A DNA stretch of 64,000 nucleotides from Adineta vaga (lineage: Eukaryota; Rotifera), in NCBI GenBank assembly GCA_021613535.1, contig CP075497.1:10230001-10294000 (forward strand). Reading direction: 5' to 3'. The position numbers and the translations under genes were made by a program. Shown here one piece after another: positions 59,163-64,000 of the stretch (positions are counted from its first letter, which is position 1; each line of letters opens with the position of its first letter). The notes beneath the pieces are model-generated. The model searched no databases. It was not told the origin of the DNA and saw only the letters and a list, made by a program, of their open reading frames with translations.

Positions 59163-59681
59163 CACGTCTTGCTCATATAATAACCATAACCAACATTAAA
59201 TGAATGACGAGACGACGATCCATATCATCACTATTTTTTATTGGTTAACCAATTCTCAATCTTTCTATCTGTTCTTAGCGACATCATGTGAGAAATTTTT
59301 TTTGTTTTAAAATAATCTTTTTGAAATCTCAATCAATGAAATTTTTTGATTAAAAATTAGAAATGATAGTAAAAATCGAATAAACCTACCCAATGAAGTT
59401 CAATAGTAAGTTAAGTGCAACCACTCAAATGGTTGTCGTTCTCGTCACCGCGTCATCATCATCATCATCATCATTACCTTCGGTTCTCTTACCCGCTTTG
59501 TCTGATCCACTTCAATATTCATCTCATTCATCACCTTGTGTTCTTTTCCTTTTTTTTTATTTCACATTCTAACTGTTTTTTTTCTTTGACGTAAATCATT
59601 GTTGTTTTTTTATTTTTTTAAAATCTTCATCAACAATTACATCTCTTTTCTTCATTAGTTTTCTAGAAGTCAAAAAGAACA
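59163..59681. other. Divergent promoter region, KIAA2013-like / CLINT1
   Basis: About 520 bases between two genes transcribed outward. It holds a (CAT)n run at about 59453-59475 and long T-tracts. A putative acceptor-like TTAGTTTTCTAG lies at about 59656-59667, about 14 bases before the CLINT1 start. Confidence 0.45.
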
Positions 59682-62600
59682 ATGGATTTAAGTAAAATAA
59701 ATCTAAGCAGTTATATGCCAGCGATGCCTTATAAAGTTCGTGAATTATTTGATAAAGCAACCAATATTGTTATGAATTATACGGAAACGGAAGCCAAAAT
59801 CGTGGAAGCAACTAATGATGAATCTTGGGGACCACCTGGCAAATTACTGCAAGAACTCTCTCAATTATCGTATTCCTATGAGCATTACAATGAAGTACGA
59901 TAACATTTTATTCATATTGACTTGATTTGATTTTTATCTAATTATTACAGTTAATGGGAATGTTATGGAAACGTTGTTTTGGACAAGAAAAAAAGTTATG
60001 GCGACGAACATATAAAGTATGTATTTATATTATCTGTATCTCGTCAAAAAGATATCGAAAGTAAAGAAAAAAATTCTCATAGACATTGATATCGTATCGA
60101 TTTGAAATGATTTCTATTAGTTTCTTATCTCTTCTTGTTTACATTGAAACTGAAGATGAAACAGATTTTTTCTTTTCACTTCATTGCAATGATAAATAAA
60201 CTTTAAGAATCAAGTGAATAGATATACATATATACATGTATATATATATATATTTCTTTATATTTTAGTCGCTGCTTGTTTTAATTTATTTGATAAAAAA
60301 TGGAAGTGAAAAAGTTGTTACTTCAGCACGAGAACATCTTTATGATTTGAAAAGTTTGGAAAATTTTGCTTATCATGATGAACAAGGAAAAGATCAAGGC
60401 ATTAATGGTAAGCGATTATTTTTTATTGATTGAAATGTCTTTACGGAAGATGATTTATGTTTTCTAGTACGACATAAAGTAAAAGAAATAGTTGAATTCA
60501 TTCAAGACGATGATCGACTTCGAGATGAACGTAAAAAAGCCAAAACAAATCGAGATAAATATATTGGTGTCGGAAGTGATACATCAACGACTCGTTATAG
60601 TAAGTTTGCAGTTATGTTCTTATTTATTCGAGATTTTCTTTTCGAATTCTTTTGTAGATGATCGATGGAATGATTACGAGGAGTCTAATAGTGGTGTGGA
60701 AATAATACAGCAAAGAAGAAAGACTTTGTTGAATTAGATGGTCGATGGCGTTCAACAAATCCATCAATATTTGAAGAAGGCTTCAATAAAGCGGAAGATT
60801 TAGCAAATAAAATGAAAGAAATAGTCCTTGATCAACGACGACCATCAAATGATTATTCACCAGATATCAGGTGATTATTATGAATTTGCAAGGATGATAG
60901 TTTTCATGCGCGTCATCTGATAAAAGATTGATGAATGCATTATCTTATCCATTCATAATATACTGAGCAAATTTCATTTTCAATCACGATATATATTAAA
61001 TGCTTTTCTTTTCTAGTGATGATGAAAATCGATATTCGAAAAAGAATAGTGAATATCATGATTCAACATGGAATGAACAAAAAAAAGAGTATCGAAATAA
61101 AACAAAGGTAAATTGAAAAGAGATTGGATTGAAAAGATTATTTTGAACTATAGAAATTTTTCTATGATAATGAAAATGAAGCATGGATAACTCTTCATTT
61201 ATTAACTGTAAAAAAATTGTTCTTTTTTTTTTGTTAAAGTTTTTGCTAAGACTATTTTCTTTTTGTTGAATTTGAACTTAAAAGTTGATTATTTATAGGA
61301 AAATGATTTCGAAGTTACGAAACCTTCATCAACTACAATAACAAGTAAAACTCAAGCAACATCACAAAATCGCGTAAGTTGGATAATTATCTTCAATCTT
61401 GAGAACATTTGGAGATTTTGTGTAGACGATAAAATGTATGAGATAAGGCACTAAATAATATATCAAGGTAATTTGACAGTGATGATAATAAAAGTTGCTT
61501 TTTTTCTTCTTCTTTCGATACTGTATAAGCAACATCGAGAGTTTATAAGAGAGTTTAAGTTCTCAGAAGAATGAAGGTGAATTTTGTGAATGCTGTTCTG
61601 TTATTTTTTTTTCAGTAAGCAAATATAGTACTGTCTACTAATCAAGAATATGAATGAACGCATTGAAGCTTTCATAATTGCTAGAGGCATAGAAATCAAT
61701 CAGTCGAGTGGAAGAATTTGTTTACGGAAAAACTCTATAAACTCTTTAGAAAAAGTCTTTATCAATAATAGTCATTTAATCACCGGGATTTGATTTAGAC
61801 AATAGAATTGTTGATTTATTTATACAAACAAATAGAATGTAATTATTTTTTATAGACTTCAACGACTAAAAAACCGCAAATGGTTCTACCAACTCCAACT
61901 CCTGTGACAACTCAAGCACCTGTTGTTGATCTCTTAGGTGGTGATGATGATGGTTTTGCTCCATACGTTCAGGCATCCAATTCTCAATCACCACTTGATG
62001 ATGATTTTGGTCAATTTCATGAAGCAACAAACATTCCAACTAAACAAGTGACTTCACCTACTTCCACGTAAGTTTAGTTTCTACATTTGACGTTGTTATT
62101 GCACCTGAGAATTGTTTTTATTTAGATCACAACCTTCAATCTGGCCAACAGCAACAGCAACAACAACAACCAATACTTCATCAGTTCCATCATCTTCGAT
62201 GACATTCGATCCATTTGAAGCATTTCAACAAACATCAGCACCTTCAACTAATGTCTTACAACCAATGAATACATCATCCACAACAATTAATAACTCATCA
62301 TCAAATGACTTAGACTTCTTCATGACGTCAACTCAAACGACTCAACAACCATCAACCATGTTTTTTCCTACTCAACAGCAACAAACATTCGCACGTCCAC
62401 CAATGTTTTCACAACAACAGCAACAACAATCCATGGTATTTTCACCAGCACAACAACAATTTAATAGACCAAACAATAATTCATTCAATGTAAGTTTTCG
62501 TAATTAATGTAATGCATAGAGAAAACAAAGAATAAAGACAAATATTAATAAAAGTATTCGAAAATACTAATTCATTATAGGCCGTATTCCCGAATTCATC

Positions 62601-63067
62601 CCCTGCAGTAGGTCAACAACAAAATCCTTCTAATGCAGAGAAACAGGTATCATTTGCTGCTCTAACATTCTGCTGCTTCACTTAAAAAGGAATTTAATCA
62701 ATAATGGGATTTCATTTTTTCATTTATCTATATTTCATAGAGAAAATCTTCTATTATATCTTTTCTAGAATACTTGGACATCGACACAAGGTAAAATTGA
62801 CATATCCTTAAATAATCTTATTCCACATACTCGTGGTGATGCTCACAAATCTTCATTACCACTAAATCAACTCACTAGTCCAACTAGCCCCACAAACATG
62901 GATTTTCAGCACAAATGAATAATAATAATATTAATAATAATACTCAATCGATGTTTCCCAATTCAAGTAAGAAATAATTTCATTCAATTTAGATCTTAGA
63001 ATTGTTCTTTTGTTTTCTTATAGCACTTCCGACACATGGCATAGGCAATCGTCCAATATTGAAATAA
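59682..63067 (+). CDS. CLINT1: Epsin-related clathrin adaptor CLINT1/epsinR
   Basis: EpsinR binds PI4P, AP-1, clathrin and SNAREs at the TGN and endosomes. The ENTH domain is in the first exons: YKVRELFDKATNIVMNY, EAKIVEATNDESWGPPGKLL, LWRRTYKSLLVLIYLIKNGS, EKVVTSAREHLYDLKSLENF, GKDQGINVRHKVKEIVEF. The hallmark DDDRLRDERKKAKTNRDKYIG follows. The tail is disordered with clathrin/adaptor motifs (VVDLLGGDDDGFAPY, DDDFGQFHEA, FDPFEAFQQ) and Gln-rich tracts; the last exon ends GNRPILK. The frame changes twice. Near 60690-60715 it needs a very short intron (17-32 nt) or a one-base indel. Near 62836-62909 a 74-nt GT-AG intron restores it, whereas reading through meets TGA at 62918-62920. Confidence 0.9.
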
Positions 63068-63572
63068 AACAACTCACATTATTTCTATAGTTATTTATCT
63101 GAACATGTGTTAAATATGTATGTTGTGCAGAGCTTGTGTATTTATTTTCAGCGAGAAGCTTCATTGACTTATTTATTCTTTATTTACAATTGTTAACAGA
63201 CAAATTAATCGTTGTGTAATTCCTAGAAAATTATTTAGTTGTTCAGCTAAATATCATCAATCTGCATTTTCTTCGTCCTCTTATTCCTTCTCTATATTTC
63301 GTCCAATTTTTTCTTTCTGTGCACACATTCTCTAAATATTTTCTTGTTCATTGAACAGTGGAATTCTTTTTTTTTGTTTGTTGGGTTTTCTTTGACTCTG
63401 TATGAAATTACTACTATTTCTTTCTGTTTTCTTTCTTCTTACATAAAAAACAATTTATGTTACTAATTTAATGCAACAACTATGTTTCACAATGCTCGAT
63501 TGTTAAGTAGAATCAATACTAATCTGTTTTTATTATAAACAAAGAAAGAAAAAACATCCAACAAAACACGTA
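63068..63572. other. CLINT1 3' flank
   Basis: About 500 bases, AT-rich with long T-tracts. No gene is seen. Confidence 0.4.
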
Positions 63573-63896
63573 TCAATGTATATGTTTGCAAACATAACTA
63601 TTCATAGAGATAATCTGATAAAAAAAATTTCGATCTTTTCCGATGTGGCCAGCAGCATCATAATCAGCATGTTCACGACAAATAGAAGCAATAAAACGAC
63701 TAAAATTATGATCCTGCTTAAGAAAGCATGCAGTCGTAGCGTCATCAGGAACAGCAGGAGGACAAGGAGTATTTATAAGAAGAGAAATAGCAGAGGCAAT
63801 AATGTGCATAACCAATGATTTATCCAGCGGGGGCGCACGAGGACATTTGCCCTCTCGGAGCTCGTGTTTGCCCCCCTCCCCCCCTTCCCGGACCAA
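63573..63896 (-). CDS. Hypothetical ORF, possibly mobile-element-derived or partial gene
   Basis: An open frame with no ATG at its 5' end. A TAA stands about 15 bases upstream. The distal part reads like real protein (LVMHIIASAISLLINTPCPP, FLKQDHNFSRFIASICREHA, DYDAAGHIGKDRNFFYQI). The first 30 codons come from a GC-rich patch (GGEGGKHELREGKCPRAPPL) unlike the rest of the window. It may be the last exon of a gene continuing beyond 64000, or part of a repeated element. The family is unknown. Confidence 0.25.
   Translation of the reverse strand: MVREGGEGGKHELREGKCPRAPPLDKSLVMHIIASAISLLINTPCPPAVPDDATTACFLKQDHNFSRFIASICREHADYDAAGHIGKDRNFFYQIISMNSYVCKHIH
63826..63892. other. Local GC-rich patch
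   Basis: About 67 bases with poly-C (CCCCCCTCCCCCCC) and CpG-containing sequence inside an otherwise AT-rich window. It overlaps the ORF above. Such a sharp composition step is typical of the edge of an inserted element, though no terminal repeat is visible inside the window. Confidence 0.45.
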
Positions 63897-64000
63897 AAAA
63901 TCTGTTGAAATTTAAAAAAGTGTATTATTTTTTCTAAAAACTATCTTTGTGAAAGATTTTCGAGAAATTTGTTGCTTAATAGCATACTTCTGAGGCAAAA

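Noticed and set aside
1-64000. tRNA genes and CRISPR arrays
   Set aside because: No cloverleaf with B-box (GGTTCRANNCC) and no regularly spaced direct repeats were seen. The only tandem RNA repeat is the 5S array.

Overview
The window looks like a compact invertebrate (metazoan) nuclear genome. It is strongly AT-rich. Genes carry many short GT-AG introns, mostly about 45-75 nt, and sit close together on both strands. The protein families are typical of animals: TRAF, CLC, tetraspanin, SLC6, RBM26/27, epsinR and RhoU/V. My best guess is a bdelloid rotifer, but that is inference and I cannot prove it from this sequence alone. There is no operon structure, CRISPR array or prokaryotic signal.

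Layout. 1-2444 (+) is the 3' part of an endosomal CLC chloride/proton exchanger, followed by a one-exon COX17 copper chaperone. 3357-6596 (-) holds an EF-hand protein and a RhoU/RhoV-like GTPase with substitutions at two GTPase-critical positions. A 4.4-kb gene-free region with a diverged direct duplication separates the GTPase from a divergent TRAF gene (11007-12816, +). An unrecognised coiled-coil gene (13654-16827, +) and a TTF2/Lodestar-like SNF2 ATPase (17423-19921, +) follow. Converging on these is a coiled-coil, C-terminally anchored, possibly KASH-type protein (20215-23484, -).

23.5-28.4 kb is mostly decayed: gene fragments, a foldback element and one low-complexity ORF. Next on the minus strand come an SLC6 transporter, eIF4G, a tiny R-SNARE, a PTB-domain protein, an RBM26/27 homologue interrupted by stop codons, a tetraspanin and a His/Gln-rich protein. 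A tandem cluster of three 5S rRNA genes lies at 51.8-52.8 kb. The right end has a coiled-coil/death-domain gene and a KIAA2013-like membrane protein (both -), then a CLINT1/epsinR gene (+). The last few hundred bases contain a short GC-rich patch and an ORF that may belong to a mobile element.

The genes form no pathway. They are ordinary housekeeping and signalling genes: endosomal ion exchange and vesicle trafficking (CLC, VAMP-like, CLINT1, tetraspanin), translation (eIF4G, 5S), RNA and chromatin work (RBM26/27, TTF2) and signalling (TRAF, Rho, PTB, death domain). The most interesting signals are the apparently GTPase-dead Rho protein, an SLC6 carrier that has lost its Na1/chloride ligands, the KASH-like tail-anchored protein, and a set of local frame breaks and indels. 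These breaks (RBM26/27 stops, CLINT1 mini-intron, aberrant middle 5S copy) could be biology or assembly noise.
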